Shown: positions 34,091 to 43,775 of the stretch, piece after piece
Position numbering within the stretch: the first letter of the stretch is position 1
How the letters are laid out: every line of letters begins with the position of its first letter
Source of the DNA: Flavobacterium poyangense
GTDB taxonomy: Bacteria; Bacteroidota; Bacteroidia; Flavobacteriales; Flavobacteriaceae
Direction: 5' to 3'
Assembly: GCF_011751075.1 (NCBI RefSeq)
Contig: NZ_JAALLN010000013.1
Coordinates: 61,018-125,017, forward strand
DNA length: 64,000 nucleotides
Translations under genes and position numbers: made by a program
The notes under the pieces: model-generated
Told to the model about the DNA's origin: nothing
The model's input: only the letters and a program-made list of their open reading frames with translations
Databases searched by the model: none

Positions 34091-35371
34091 ATGACTTTTC
34101 TAAATACGCGCGAATTCGCGAAACAACTTGACGCACAAGATGCTTTAAATAAATATCAGGATCAATTTATTTTTCCAAAAGTAAACGACAAACGTGTAAT
34201 TTACTTTACCGGAAACTCGTTGGGATTACAACCAAAACGTACCAAAGCTTATATCGACGAAGTAATGAACGACTGGGCGGAGCTTGCTGTTGAAGGTCAT
34301 TTTTATGCGGAGAAACCATGGTGGGATTATCAGGAAAGATTTGCTGAGCCATTGAGTAAAATTGTGGGTGCTTTGCCTTCAGAAGTGACGGTGATGAATA
34401 CTTTAACTGTAAATCTGCATTTGTTGATGGTTTCTTTTTATAAGCCAACGGCAACCCGTTATAAAATTATTTGTGAAGAAAAAGCTTTTCCTTCCGATCA
34501 GTATATGTTTCAAAGTCAGGTTCATTTTCACGGATACAAACCGGAAGATGCAATCGTTGAGATCAAAAGACGTGAAGGAGAACACAATATTCGACTGGAA
34601 GATGTTCTGGCTAAAATAGAAGAAGTAGGTGATGAACTGGCTCTGGTTTTAATAGGGGGAGTAAATTATTACACCGGACAGGTTTTTGATATCAAAACCA
34701 TTACAGCTGCCGGACATAAAGCAGGAGCAAAAGTGGGATGGGACCTGGCGCATGCTGCCGGAAATATCAAATTAGAATTGCACGACTGGAATGTAGATTT
34801 TGCAGCTTGGTGCAGTTACAAATACATGAACTCGGGACCGGGAAATGCCTCGGGTTGTTTTGTACATGAAAAACACCATAGTAATCCTGACTTGCCTCGT
34901 TTTGCAGGTTGGTGGGGACATAATAAAGAACGCCGCTTTAAAATGGAGCCAACTTTTGATCCTGTTAATGGTGCAGGAGGATGGCAAATTAGTAATTTAC
35001 CGATACTTTCATTAGCCCCGTATTTAGCTTCCGTAGAAATGTTTGCCGAAGTTGGAATGGAGGCTTTGATTGCCAAACGAGATCACATAACTGCCTATCT
35101 GGAATTCGTTTTACAAGAGATCGATAAAGAAGTTGAGAGTACTTTTGAAATTATTACTCCTTCAAATCCTCAAGAAAGAGCTTCTCAATTGTCTGTTTTT
35201 TTACATGGAGAAGGAAGAAGTTTGTTTGATTATTTAATGAAAAATGGCGTTATAACAGATTGGCGTGAACCCAATGTAATTCGCTTAGCCCCAGTACCGT
35301 TATATTGTTCGTATGAAGATATGTATGATTTTGGACAAATTCTTAAAAAAGGGATTTTAGCGAAACAGTAA
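34091..35371 (+). CDS. kynU: Kynureninase
   Basis: A 426-residue PLP enzyme that cleaves kynurenine or 3-hydroxykynurenine to anthranilate or 3-hydroxyanthranilate and alanine. The PLP lysine is K244 in CSYKYMNSGPG. GWDLAHAAGN just before it and the C-terminal WREPNVIRLAPVPLY are characteristic. Length and start fit the family. The partner enzyme kynurenine 3-monooxygenase is at 50606, about 15 kb away on the same strand. Tryptophan dioxygenase and formamidase are not in this window. Confidence 0.96.
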   Translation: MTFLNTREFAKQLDAQDALNKYQDQFIFPKVNDKRVIYFTGNSLGLQPKRTKAYIDEVMNDWAELAVEGHFYAEKPWWDYQERFAEPLSKIVGALPSEVTVMNTLTVNLHLLMVSFYKPTATRYKIICEEKAFPSDQYMFQSQVHFHGYKPEDAIVEIKRREGEHNIRLEDVLAKIEEVGDELALVLIGGVNYYTGQVFDIKTITAAGHKAGAKVGWDLAHAAGNIKLELHDWNVDFAAWCSYKYMNSGPGNASGCFVHEKHHSNPDLPRFAGWWGHNKERRFKMEPTFDPVNGAGGWQISNLPILSLAPYLASVEMFAEVGMEALIAKRDHITAYLEFVLQEIDKEVESTFEIITPSNPQERASQLSVFLHGEGRSLFDYLMKNGVITDWREPNVIRLAPVPLYCSYEDMYDFGQILKKGILAKQ

Positions 35372-35469
35372 GCAACCATGTAATTCTGTAATTTTTCACT
35401 CAAATCCTATAACATATCGGTTGCATATTCTGTTTTATTTTGTATGGTATAATTGTAAAATCCAACAAC

Positions 35470-35913
35470 ATGAAAACAGTATATGTACTAATTGTAACCT
35501 TGATGATTGTTTCCTGCCAAAATCAGAGTAAGACGGATCTCAATAAGGCAAAACAAGCCAGTATTGATTCGATGAAAGTAGAGATTAGCAAACAAAAGGT
35601 TATCGATTCCATGAAGGTAGAAATGGCCAGATTGGAAAAAGAAAAGGAAAAAGCGGAAGCTCAGAAAGTAGTTGTAGTGAATCAGCAAAGCGATGCAAAA
35701 GCAACGGCTGCACCGGCACCAGCGACTGCTAAGAAAAAAGGCTGGAGTTCTGCTGCAAAAGGTGCTGTAATTGGTGCCGGAGTAGGGGCTATTACCGGAG
35801 CTGCTGTGAGTAAGAAAAAAGGTCAGGGAGCCATAATCGGAGGATTGGCCGGAGCCGGAATTGGAGCCGGAACGGGAGCGATTATAGATTCTCAAAAGAA
35901 GAAAAAAGAGTAA
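35470..35913 (+). CDS. Glycine-zipper lipoprotein
   Basis: A 147-residue small envelope protein. The N-terminus is a lipoprotein signal with the lipobox IVSC, making C16 the likely lipidated residue. A charged, probably coiled segment with two copies of DSMKVE follows (about 33-60). The C-terminal half is a Gly/Ala zipper (AKGAVIGAGVGAITGAAVS...GGLAGAGIGAGTGAIID) of the YMGG/OmpA-like type, expected to insert into or pack against a membrane. The start at 35470 is chosen for its signal peptide; an in-frame ATG 30 bases upstream would spoil it. Confidence 0.82.
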   Translation: MKTVYVLIVTLMIVSCQNQSKTDLNKAKQASIDSMKVEISKQKVIDSMKVEMARLEKEKEKAEAQKVVVVNQQSDAKATAAPAPATAKKKGWSSAAKGAVIGAGVGAITGAAVSKKKGQGAIIGGLAGAGIGAGTGAIIDSQKKKKE

Positions 35914-36154
35914 AGTTGATTTGCTTGGAGTGCTTGTTTTTTTAACATAGGGACATAGTTTTGAAAACGAAAAAAGGCTTTTTACTTATTTTAAATTTCA
36001 ATTGTCAGTTTGAGAGAAGTCCAAGACCTCATAGTTTGACTATGTGATAGAAATGTATTTCTCTTTGCCCCCTTTTTTAGATACAAAATCTATGTTTCTA
36101 TGTGTTAAGTATAATTTTACGAACGCAGCATCCATCATGTTAAACGTAAATATA

Positions 36155-36185
36155 AAAGCCCCGAGTTCATTTGAATTCGGGGCTT
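36155..36185 (-). terminator. Terminator for the 601-residue protein gene
   Basis: AAAGCCCCGA and TCGGGGCTTT form a stem extended by the inner TTCA/TGAA bases. Read on the minus strand, it ends 8 bases after the stop codon at 36193 and is followed by a T-rich run. The spacer 35914-36154 has a TGTCAGTTTGAGAGAAGTC element (from about 36003) and no gene. Confidence 0.8.
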
Positions 36186-36192
36186 TCCGTTT

Positions 36193-37998
36193 TTAGCAAT
36201 GTTCCGGGACTTTAATAGTTGTGAGCTCTGATTTATAAAAATTAAATTGCTCTTTAATTTGTTTAAAATCAGCTTTGAAATGTATCGTCGATTCCAGTAA
36301 ATCCTGATAGTATTCAATGCCTTTAAACAAATTTGATTTAAAAGTATTCCATTTTTTTAATTGATTTGCGGTAACTTCTTCTGTAGTGTTTTCAATTTCA
36401 TTTCTAAGGTAATCCAAATACATTTTTAATTCTTTTACCAATACATTGGGACGGTTTGAAATTCTTAAAACAGATTTATTTCCATAAATGTGTTGCAGCA
36501 TTTCTTTCAGAGTAACTTCCTGGTCAAAATAAGCCATATTGGGTCCGGGACATATTACAACGCCCTGTGCCTGTCCTTTTATTTTAATATCATTTTCTAA
36601 ATAAGAGGCATTCGCCAAACCAACACATAGGCAGGATTTCTCCATGATTGTGGCTTTTGTTTTTTCGTAAACGGAAGCAGAAATGGAGCTTTTTGAATTT
36701 TCCAGTTCTGCCAGTTTGATATCCTGATATTTTTTTGAGGCCGTACAAATTCCTGTCGGATCATATTCTTTACTCAAAGCCAAAAAGCGTTTGGGACAGG
36801 AACTTCCCGCTTTGTTCTCCTGAATTCGTTTTTGTTTTAAAATTTCGTTTGTTGAACTTCTCAGTGAATTGAAGGGAATTCCTAAAGGCGAAATATGACT
36901 TAAATACAAGTCTTCCTCTTTGGCATTGATTAATAAGTTCCTCGTTTCCTGATCGACAGAAGTGGCTTCGGGAACCAGTAAAAAAGGAGTTCCCCAACCA
37001 ACCGAATCGATTTGATAGGTATCTAATAAGAAGTTATGTTCTTCTGCGGTTCCCACTCCGCCCTGAACCGTAATTTTTGTGGCTAAAGCCTGTTCCGGAT
37101 ACGGAATGTTTTTTTGCTGTAATGCTTTAATCATTAGTTCATGGGATGATTGTATTAATTGTTCTTTTTTTAGTCTGAATTCGTCTAAAATGGGTCCCAA
37201 TAACAATCCGTCGGTAGCAAAGGCGTGCCCACCGCAGTTCAGACCCGATTCGATGCGATATTCAGAAACCCAAAGTCCTTTTTTAGCTAAAAAATTACCC
37301 TGAATCATCGCAGAACGAAAATCACTTACTTTTAGAATAATCTTCTTTTTAAGTTCATTATTCTGATCGGGATAAAAATCGGGGAAATTTTCAAAATATG
37401 TAAAAAGTCTCGGATTCATTCCGGCCGACAGCACTATAGAAGAATCAAGATTGCTGTTTGCAAAACCCCTCAAAGCGGCATGAGCATCATTAAACTCAAT
37501 CGGCAGTTGTGTGTTTTTGTTAAAATTGTCCTTATCTACTTTAGTCATGATGTTAACATCAATAGCACCTGCCGAAAGATGAGATTCAATATAATTCTGA
37601 ATGTTGTCTTTGAAAGAGATTCCATCATCAAGTAAATTTTGAAAACCTTTTTTTATGGCAGAAGTATTGGGCAACATAGCCATGAAATTTTCAAGAGCTG
37701 CTTTGCTTTCCGCCAGTTCTGTTTTGAAATTTTGAAATTTCTGTTTTACAATTTTATCTACTAAATTGAGATAAGAGGTGATGCGTTCCGCGCGGTGATC
37801 CTGAATTTTTTGGCTTATTTCCTGATAAGGCTGGTTGAATTTTGTGCTGTAAAAAAGCCTCATTTTTTCGATTAATTCATCATCGACAATTGAGATCACA
37901 GATGAAATACCATAGTGTGCAACCCGAATCGGGCTGTCAATAGTATAAGCAAGCCCCATTACCGGAATATGAAAAGTGTGTAGGTTTTTTGGTGTCAT
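36193..37998 (-). CDS. Uncharacterised 601-residue protein, possible FMN-type TIM barrel with cysteine-rich region
   Basis: I do not recognise a named family. The N-terminus (IPVMGLAYTIDSPIRVAHYG, 11-30), SGLNCGGHAF (251-260) and KITVQGGVGTAEEH (308-321) resemble nitronate-monooxygenase or IMP-dehydrogenase-like TIM barrels, which have an AGGH motif and a GGVG phosphate-binding turn. A helical insert lies at about 45-150. Seven cysteines (255, 401, 418, 456, 458, 483, 601) cluster mainly in 401-483 and could hold a metal centre. There is no signal peptide, so it is probably cytosolic. The AsmA-like gene lies 94 bases upstream on the same strand. Confidence 0.6.
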   Translation of the reverse strand: MTPKNLHTFHIPVMGLAYTIDSPIRVAHYGISSVISIVDDELIEKMRLFYSTKFNQPYQEISQKIQDHRAERITSYLNLVDKIVKQKFQNFKTELAESKAALENFMAMLPNTSAIKKGFQNLLDDGISFKDNIQNYIESHLSAGAIDVNIMTKVDKDNFNKNTQLPIEFNDAHAALRGFANSNLDSSIVLSAGMNPRLFTYFENFPDFYPDQNNELKKKIILKVSDFRSAMIQGNFLAKKGLWVSEYRIESGLNCGGHAFATDGLLLGPILDEFRLKKEQLIQSSHELMIKALQQKNIPYPEQALATKITVQGGVGTAEEHNFLLDTYQIDSVGWGTPFLLVPEATSVDQETRNLLINAKEEDLYLSHISPLGIPFNSLRSSTNEILKQKRIQENKAGSSCPKRFLALSKEYDPTGICTASKKYQDIKLAELENSKSSISASVYEKTKATIMEKSCLCVGLANASYLENDIKIKGQAQGVVICPGPNMAYFDQEVTLKEMLQHIYGNKSVLRISNRPNVLVKELKMYLDYLRNEIENTTEEVTANQLKKWNTFKSNLFKGIEYYQDLLESTIHFKADFKQIKEQFNFYKSELTTIKVPEHC

Positions 37999-38092
37999 TT
38001 ACTTTTAGGTTAAAAAAGCAAATGTTGGAAAAAAGATTAGCTAAAAAGCTGATAAATATCATCTTTACAAGAAAAATCAAATGGAAGTACTT

Positions 38093-39649
38093 CTAAACCA
38101 GAATTTTTTTTAATGATTCAGCAATGGCACGCCATAAAAAATTGTAAAATGATTTCTCGGGAATGCGGTCCAATGCAACGGAAGCTTTTTTCGCTTCCTT
38201 ATCAGAATCATTTTTCAGAACCAGATTAACAATAGCGGTTTTGAGTTTGGCTTCTTTTTCAGGATTTTTCTTTTGAAAGAGCTTTACTTTTAAATCATCA
38301 TAAACCAAAGTGGCATTTCCGGTTGTATTGGTGTCGTTTCCGTAAAAATTAAAAGTATAAGTTTTAAAAGTTCCGGTAAAGGAAGTGTTGATATAAGGTT
38401 TAGTAAATCTGGCCAACGCTACCACATCAAAATTTGAAATGCTGCCCTGAATGTGAAAACTGTCTTTAGGATCTAAGACATTAAAACTCCAATTAACATG
38501 CAAAGCCGAATTTTTCATGAATTGACAATCGATTTTAATTTTGATATCATCGGCTTTTTGTAGTCCAAAACCACTTTGGATAGCGGTAGTTTGAAGATTG
38601 AAACGATCAAAAGTTAAAATACCCGGACCTTTAGAGAAGTCGATTTCTTCTTCATAAACCAATTTTGAGTTTCGGATTTGTAAGGAATCGATTTTCATCG
38701 GAAATCTAATTTTTCGCAATAAAGCATTATACAAAGGTTTTTTGCTTAAATCGTCTTTTGGTATTTTACTGCGATAAATGTTCGCATCCAGATGGTTTAC
38801 AACCAAAGAGGAAGCAGTAAAGAAAAAACGATCGTTCTTAAAACCCCATTTCAGTTTGTTAATATGGGCGGAGTCTACCTTTAATGTATAAATGTCTTTT
38901 TCTTTTTCCAGTTTTTGTACAAAGACTTTTCTCGAATACTCCGGCAAGACAGAGAGTGTATTGATTTTTACAAAGTTATTTTCTGTACTGATTTTACGGG
39001 CCGTAATGCGATAAAAGGAGCTGGGTTTGTAATAAAGACTGTCGCAAACCAAAGTGTATTTTTTATAGTGTAACGGAATTTTTTCTTTGAGCGTCGCATC
39101 CGTAATCAAAATGCCTTCCAGTTTTAAAAGGATTTTTTTGATGGTAAGGATAGGTTTGTTGGTATTTAAGGAAACAACATCAACAGCTCCGTCATTAAGA
39201 TAAACATTAGAAACGGCTATTATTTTTCGGAAGGGAGCAATGATTTCTGTCTCAATGCTCTTGTTATTGTTTAAAAGCTTGGTACCTTTTTTATATAAGA
39301 GAATACGAGGTTTGTTTATGATAATGCTTTCGGCCTGAATAACATCACGAAAGACCAGATCCCAGATGTTAAAATGTTTAATGCTAATCGATTCAATTTT
39401 AGTGTATAGCCCATTTTTGCTGTCCTTAGGCTGTTTTTTTGGATGAACTAATAAAGTTGATGCATGAATAGTTCTGGATAGTAAGTCCACGTCAATTTTT
39501 TCATAATTGATATGATAGGCGGTTTTGTTTTTCTCATGAATAAGGATAGGCAATTGTTTTTTTATCCAATAATTAAGACCACTATTGACTAAAAGAGCCA
39601 AAACAAACACTAAAATGATACTGACCGTTATTTTTTTATAGATAGACAT
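38093..39649 (-). CDS. AsmA/DUF748-like envelope protein
   Basis: A 518-residue protein with one N-terminal membrane segment (about 7-27) and a long periplasmic part made of beta-rich repeats. Patterns such as VDLLSRTIHASTLLVHP, KINTLSVLPEYSRK and FQGSISNFDVVALARF-like strands suit AsmA-like or DUF748-like proteins, now seen as lipid-transport bridges between the membranes. This assignment rests on overall layout and is tentative. It ends in a short basic/hydrophobic segment, FYNFLWRAIAESLKKILV. Confidence 0.6.
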   Translation of the reverse strand: MSIYKKITVSIILVFVLALLVNSGLNYWIKKQLPILIHEKNKTAYHINYEKIDVDLLSRTIHASTLLVHPKKQPKDSKNGLYTKIESISIKHFNIWDLVFRDVIQAESIIINKPRILLYKKGTKLLNNNKSIETEIIAPFRKIIAVSNVYLNDGAVDVVSLNTNKPILTIKKILLKLEGILITDATLKEKIPLHYKKYTLVCDSLYYKPSSFYRITARKISTENNFVKINTLSVLPEYSRKVFVQKLEKEKDIYTLKVDSAHINKLKWGFKNDRFFFTASSLVVNHLDANIYRSKIPKDDLSKKPLYNALLRKIRFPMKIDSLQIRNSKLVYEEEIDFSKGPGILTFDRFNLQTTAIQSGFGLQKADDIKIKIDCQFMKNSALHVNWSFNVLDPKDSFHIQGSISNFDVVALARFTKPYINTSFTGTFKTYTFNFYGNDTNTTGNATLVYDDLKVKLFQKKNPEKEAKLKTAIVNLVLKNDSDKEAKKASVALDRIPEKSFYNFLWRAIAESLKKILV

Positions 39650-39768
39650 TATTATTGTGTTAACTTTAATACATAAATTTAAACTTTTATAAAGAATGGT
39701 TTTTATAAGATTCCGTTATTAAATTACATGATTATTAAATCGTCTATCTGTTTATACTTTTTTTGAAT

Positions 39769-42156
39769 ATGAGAAAAATTAAAAAAATTCTGCTGGTCTT
39801 ATTGGTGATAATTGTTGCTCTGGGAATTGGGTTGTGTGGTTATATATTTCATCTGAAACCCAAGTACGAGGGGGAATTGGAATTAAAAAATCTGCAAAAA
39901 GAAACCACAGTTTATTTTGATGATTTTGGTGTTCCTCATATTTATGCCAATTCTGAAAAAGATGCAATGACCGCTTTGGGTTATGTACACGCCCAGGAAA
40001 GATTGTGGCAAATGGAATTGTTGCGTCGTATTGCACCGGGAAGGTTGTCTGAAATTTTTGGTTCCGTCGCTCTTAAAAATGATAAGTTTTTCTCCGGAAT
40101 CGGAATCGAAGAAGCATCGGCTAAAGCGATTTCCCAATTAGACAAAAACAGTCAGAGTTATCAATTGACGTTGGCGTATTTAGATGGAATTAATCAGTAC
40201 CTCGAAGAAGGAGTAACACCAATTGAGTTTACGCTGGTAGGTGTAAAAAAAGAAAAGTTTACGATAAAAGATGTTTATAATATTTTCGGATATATGTCTT
40301 TTAGTTTTGCAATGGCGCAGAAAACGGATCCGTTACTGACCAATATTCGCAATAAATATGGTGTTGAATATGTAAAAGAGCTAGGAATCGAAGGAGAGTT
40401 TAATACCACACAGCTTAAAAATTCAAAAGAAAATCTTGAAGAATATACGGCTGTTGCAAAATCGGTTGCGGCTTTGCTGGATAAATCGCCAATTCCACCG
40501 TTTATCGGGAGTAACAGTTGGGTTGCCGGTCCGCATAAAACAAAAAGTGGTAAAGTGATTTTTGCCAATGATCCGCATATCGGATTTTCTCAGCCCTCAA
40601 CCTGGTACGAGGCTCATTTGGTTGCGCCCGATTTTGAGTTGTATGGCTGTTATTTGGCTGGAACTCCATACCCGTTATTGGGACACAATCGCAATTACGC
40701 ATACGGGTTAACCATGTTTGAAAATGATGATATCGATTTTTATAAGGAGAAAAATAAAGCTGGTGATGCAAATCAGTATCAAACTCCAACAGGTTTTAGT
40801 GCGTACGAAACCAGAAAGAAGACCATCAAAGTCAAAGATACCTCCGATGTTGTGATCACGGTTAAATCCAGTCGACACGGACCAATTATGAATGATGTAT
40901 TGGATCATCTGGATAAAAAAAATCCGATCGCAATGTCCTGGACGTATACGCGAGAGCCGATTCAGATTTTGGATGCGGTTTACGGAATTTCGCATGCTAA
41001 AAACAAAGATGATTTTAGAAAATCGGTAAAGTTAATTGCAGCACCGGGATTGAATGTAATGTATGGCGATGCTAAAGGAAATGTGGCCTGGTGGGCAACA
41101 GGAAAATTATATAAACACAATAAAGGTGTTAGTTCGTTTTTTATTCTGGACGGTGCCAGCGGAAATGACGATATTACAGAATATTTGGATTTTGAGAAAA
41201 ACCCGTCTTCCGAAAATCCAAAATGGGGGTATGTGTATTCCGCAAACAATCAGCCTGAAGCAATTGACGGTTATCTGTATCCGGGCTATTATCTGCCGGA
41301 AGATCGTGCTAAAAGAATCTCACAGTTAATGGACTCAAAATCGGATTGGGATAAAGAAGCGATTAGCAAAATGATTTACGATAATACTTCTCCAATTGCA
41401 CCCGGTACCATTCAGAATTTAATTGCGAGTTTGGATAACAGTAAGATCTCAGCAGTGGAGAAAGAAGCAATTGCGATTCTAAAATCATGGAAAGGAACGA
41501 GTAATCTTGAAGACGTTGCGCCAACGATTTACAATAAATGGGTTTATCTCTACCTTAAAAACACTTTTGAAGACGAAATGGGCAAGGATAATTTTGATTT
41601 GTTTTTAGGGACACATATCGGAAAACAGATTATTGCCAGACAAATTGTAAATGAAAATTCGGTTTGGTGGGATAATATCAAAACGCAAAAGGTAAAAGAA
41701 ACCAGAAGTGTGATTGTCTCAAAATCGTTTCATGATGCCATAGCCTCACTTCAAAAGCAATTAGGAAATAAGGTCTCCGATTGGAACTGGTCTAAGGTAC
41801 ATACCGTTGAACACGAACACCCGTTAGGAAAAGTAGCGGCATTACGAAAACTATTTAATGTTGGTCCTTTTGCCTCACCGGGAACCAATGAGGTAATTAA
41901 TAATCTGTTCTTTGGATATAATATGGAGGGGCAATACCATGTAAAAGGAGGCCCGTCTACAAGAAGAGTTGTTGATTTCTCTGATATAGAAAACAGTTGG
42001 AGCATCCTACCAACCGGACAATCAGGAAACCCGTTCAGTAAACATTACAGCGATCAGGCAGAAATGTACAATGCCGGAAAGTTTAGAAAAATGAAACTGA
42101 ACAAAGAGGAAATTGAAAAAACGTCAACCAAGTTGGTTTTAAAGCCGGGGAAGTAG
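39769..42156 (+). CDS. Penicillin acylase family protein (Ntn hydrolase)
   Basis: A 795-residue precursor of the S45 family. It has an N-terminal membrane/signal segment (about 5-27), an alpha-chain region, and the autoprocessing site at G-S248-N-S-W, where S248 would become the N-terminal nucleophile of the beta chain. Other typical marks are GYVHAQERLWQMELLRR near 70 and NDPHIGFSQPSTWYE after the nucleophile. Members hydrolyse beta-lactam side chains or N-acyl homoserine lactones; the substrate here is unknown. The ATG at 39769 is preferred over a TTG two codons upstream. Confidence 0.93.
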   Translation: MRKIKKILLVLLVIIVALGIGLCGYIFHLKPKYEGELELKNLQKETTVYFDDFGVPHIYANSEKDAMTALGYVHAQERLWQMELLRRIAPGRLSEIFGSVALKNDKFFSGIGIEEASAKAISQLDKNSQSYQLTLAYLDGINQYLEEGVTPIEFTLVGVKKEKFTIKDVYNIFGYMSFSFAMAQKTDPLLTNIRNKYGVEYVKELGIEGEFNTTQLKNSKENLEEYTAVAKSVAALLDKSPIPPFIGSNSWVAGPHKTKSGKVIFANDPHIGFSQPSTWYEAHLVAPDFELYGCYLAGTPYPLLGHNRNYAYGLTMFENDDIDFYKEKNKAGDANQYQTPTGFSAYETRKKTIKVKDTSDVVITVKSSRHGPIMNDVLDHLDKKNPIAMSWTYTREPIQILDAVYGISHAKNKDDFRKSVKLIAAPGLNVMYGDAKGNVAWWATGKLYKHNKGVSSFFILDGASGNDDITEYLDFEKNPSSENPKWGYVYSANNQPEAIDGYLYPGYYLPEDRAKRISQLMDSKSDWDKEAISKMIYDNTSPIAPGTIQNLIASLDNSKISAVEKEAIAILKSWKGTSNLEDVAPTIYNKWVYLYLKNTFEDEMGKDNFDLFLGTHIGKQIIARQIVNENSVWWDNIKTQKVKETRSVIVSKSFHDAIASLQKQLGNKVSDWNWSKVHTVEHEHPLGKVAALRKLFNVGPFASPGTNEVINNLFFGYNMEGQYHVKGGPSTRRVVDFSDIENSWSILPTGQSGNPFSKHYSDQAEMYNAGKFRKMKLNKEEIEKTSTKLVLKPGK

Positions 42157-42270
42157 AAAGTGAGTTGGGAGATGTGAAAAGTAAAAAGTAAAAAGTAAAA
42201 AGTAAAAAGGACTGGCTATATTCTCAAGCTATAACCTCTGTCCCTTTGCACCTTTGTCGCTCTGCACCTA

Positions 42271-42318
42271 AAAAAACCGAGGGTAAAAGCTCCAAAACTT
42301 TTACCCTCGGTTTTTTTA
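42271..42318. terminator. Bidirectional terminator between convergent genes
   Basis: CCGAGGGTAAAAG and CTTTTACCCTCGG form a 13-base-pair stem with an A-run before it and a T-run after it. It serves the penicillin acylase gene on one strand and the small secreted protein gene on the other. Confidence 0.9.
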
Positions 42319-42768
42319 CTTAACCATTAAATATTTTCCCTTAACAATATCCCGGGTATAAATATCAAGATTATTAAGCAGTACTTTGTTTGTTGTCATT
42401 ACGTTTGTGTTTTGGTAGACGTTGTCTTTTTCGTATGTTTTTAGTAAGGTTTCAAGCTCTACTTCATTATAAAACGCAAACATATTATAAACAGCGTCTC
42501 TAAAGTTTTTAAAATTGATGGTTTCTGATATTTCGACGGTTTTTTGCTCGTTCCATTTTTCTTTAGAAGCGGTTTCATTTATTTTGTTCAAACAATAATC
42601 AACAAAATAAGTCTTGTAGTGGGTAGCTTCAATAATTCGGTTGATGATGATCGTGTTCTGTTGTGATGGCATTGGCACAGTGTTAGAAGAGGTTTGAGAC
42701 TGGCAAATCACGGGTGTAAACAATAAAAATACTAAAACCGAAAGAGCGTGTTTTTTTAAATTTTTCAT
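42316..42768 (-). CDS. Small secreted protein of unknown function
   Basis: A 150-residue protein with a clear signal peptide (to about 25, TPVICQSQ). The mature part is predicted helical and rich in Asn, Lys and Glu, with segments such as FRDAVYNMFAFYNEVELETLLKTYE (about 90-114) recalling DUF2059-like proteins. This likeness is weak. It stands alone and ends in the shared terminator. Probably periplasmic or outer-membrane associated. Confidence 0.65.
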   Translation of the reverse strand: MKNLKKHALSVLVFLLFTPVICQSQTSSNTVPMPSQQNTIIINRIIEATHYKTYFVDYCLNKINETASKEKWNEQKTVEISETINFKNFRDAVYNMFAFYNEVELETLLKTYEKDNVYQNTNVMTTNKVLLNNLDIYTRDIVKGKYLMVK

Positions 42769-43300
42769 AGGTTGTTTTTAAAATCAGATACTACTTTTAC
42801 AGTTGTAAATGAGGTTGATTTGGGGTTATAAGATTTTTTTGGGCACGCTAAAATAGTGTTTTTTGATTTAAATATTTGATAGAAAAAGCACTTTAAAACC
42901 TGAATTTAATTTTTAAGTGATTGTAAAAAGAAAAAGAATCTTTCTTTATGCAGTGATGATTAATATTATGAATTGCCTTCAGTTAAAACGGGAGGTTTTT
43001 TATAAAGACTTGTTCTTCTGTCAAGATTGTACAGTTTGTTTAACCGCAAGGAGCGCAAGGATTTTTGTTAGTTTTTATCGCAAAGTCCGCAAAGTATTAA
43101 CACAAAGCAAAGTTTTTTGCACGCAGATCTGGCAGATTAAGCTGATATTTGTTTTGTGCTCATATAAAAATAATCTGAATAAATCTGCCAGATCTGCGTG
43201 AAAAAATTTCACTGCAAACATAGGGGCCCGCAAAACCTTTGTGCCCCTTGCGGTTAAACAAACGCAATACTCGCGAAGATTTTGTTTTGGTCTTTTTGTG
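42769..43300. other. Intergenic region with a nested palindrome
   Basis: About 530 bases without a credible gene. The part from 43038 to 43259 is the nested inverted repeat described separately. The remaining 270 bases are AT-rich with no clear signal. Confidence 0.7.
43038..43259. repeat. Nested inverted repeat (outer 14-base, inner 19-base arms)
   Basis: Outer arms GTTTAACCGCAAGG (43038-43051) and its complement (43246-43259) enclose inner arms CACGCAGATCTGGCAGATT (43120-43138) and its complement (43182-43200), all perfect. The inner arms recur exactly at 48471-48489 and 48572-48590. Confidence 0.9.
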
Positions 43301-43717
43301 TTATTTTCGGGAGGTCCGCATGGCTTTTACGATTTTTAGATTTTGATCTTTGGAGAATTTTTGGTACTCTTCTGTCTCCATGCCGTAAAGCGCAACTTTT
43401 CCTTTTTCATTATTATGAATGCCCCAGCCATAACGTTTGGTCAAAGGGGAAGCACGAAGACAGGCTTGTCCTTTCGAAAAGAATTTTTTACGAGCTTCAT
43501 CATATTCAGATCGGGTTAAATCATTTTTGTCTGCAAAAACCTGAAACAAAACATCATCTGAAGAATATTTATAAGGATCATTGCGAATCATGTCAAACGT
43601 AATAGTAGCAATAGTTTTTGCTTCGCCTTTTTGTTTTGGGATTTCACCACTAACAGCAGGACAGTCTTCCGCCACTTCAATAAAAGTATTCTCGTAATTT
43701 GTTGTGTGAACTTTCAT
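43301..43717 (-). CDS. DUF6157 family protein
   Basis: A 138-residue soluble protein. The pattern MKVHTTNYENTFIEVAEDCP at the start, KTIATITFDMIRNDPYKYSSDD in the middle, and LRASPLTKRYGWGIHNNEKG near 88-107 matches the DUF6157 family as I know it. No function is known and there is no signal peptide. Gene is complete and isolated; its neighbour upstream is a repeat-rich spacer. Confidence 0.8.
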   Translation of the reverse strand: MKVHTTNYENTFIEVAEDCPAVSGEIPKQKGEAKTIATITFDMIRNDPYKYSSDDVLFQVFADKNDLTRSEYDEARKKFFSKGQACLRASPLTKRYGWGIHNNEKGKVALYGMETEEYQKFSKDQNLKIVKAMRTSRK

Positions 43718-43775
43718 CTGGTCGAGTTATATAAGGAGTAAGAAAAGAATTACGCTAAAATAATGATTTTCAACT

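Noticed and set aside
43120..43200. Insertion-sequence ends
   Set aside because: The inverted arms enclose only 43 bases, with no transposase and no evident target duplication; they fit a palindromic repeat better.
42917..43201. A 94-codon open frame over the nested palindrome
   Set aside because: Its composition is not protein-like and it depends on the inverted-repeat sequence.
43282..43602. A plus-strand frame opposite the DUF6157 gene
   Set aside because: It is antisense to a clear gene whose family pattern is recognisable; there is no independent support.
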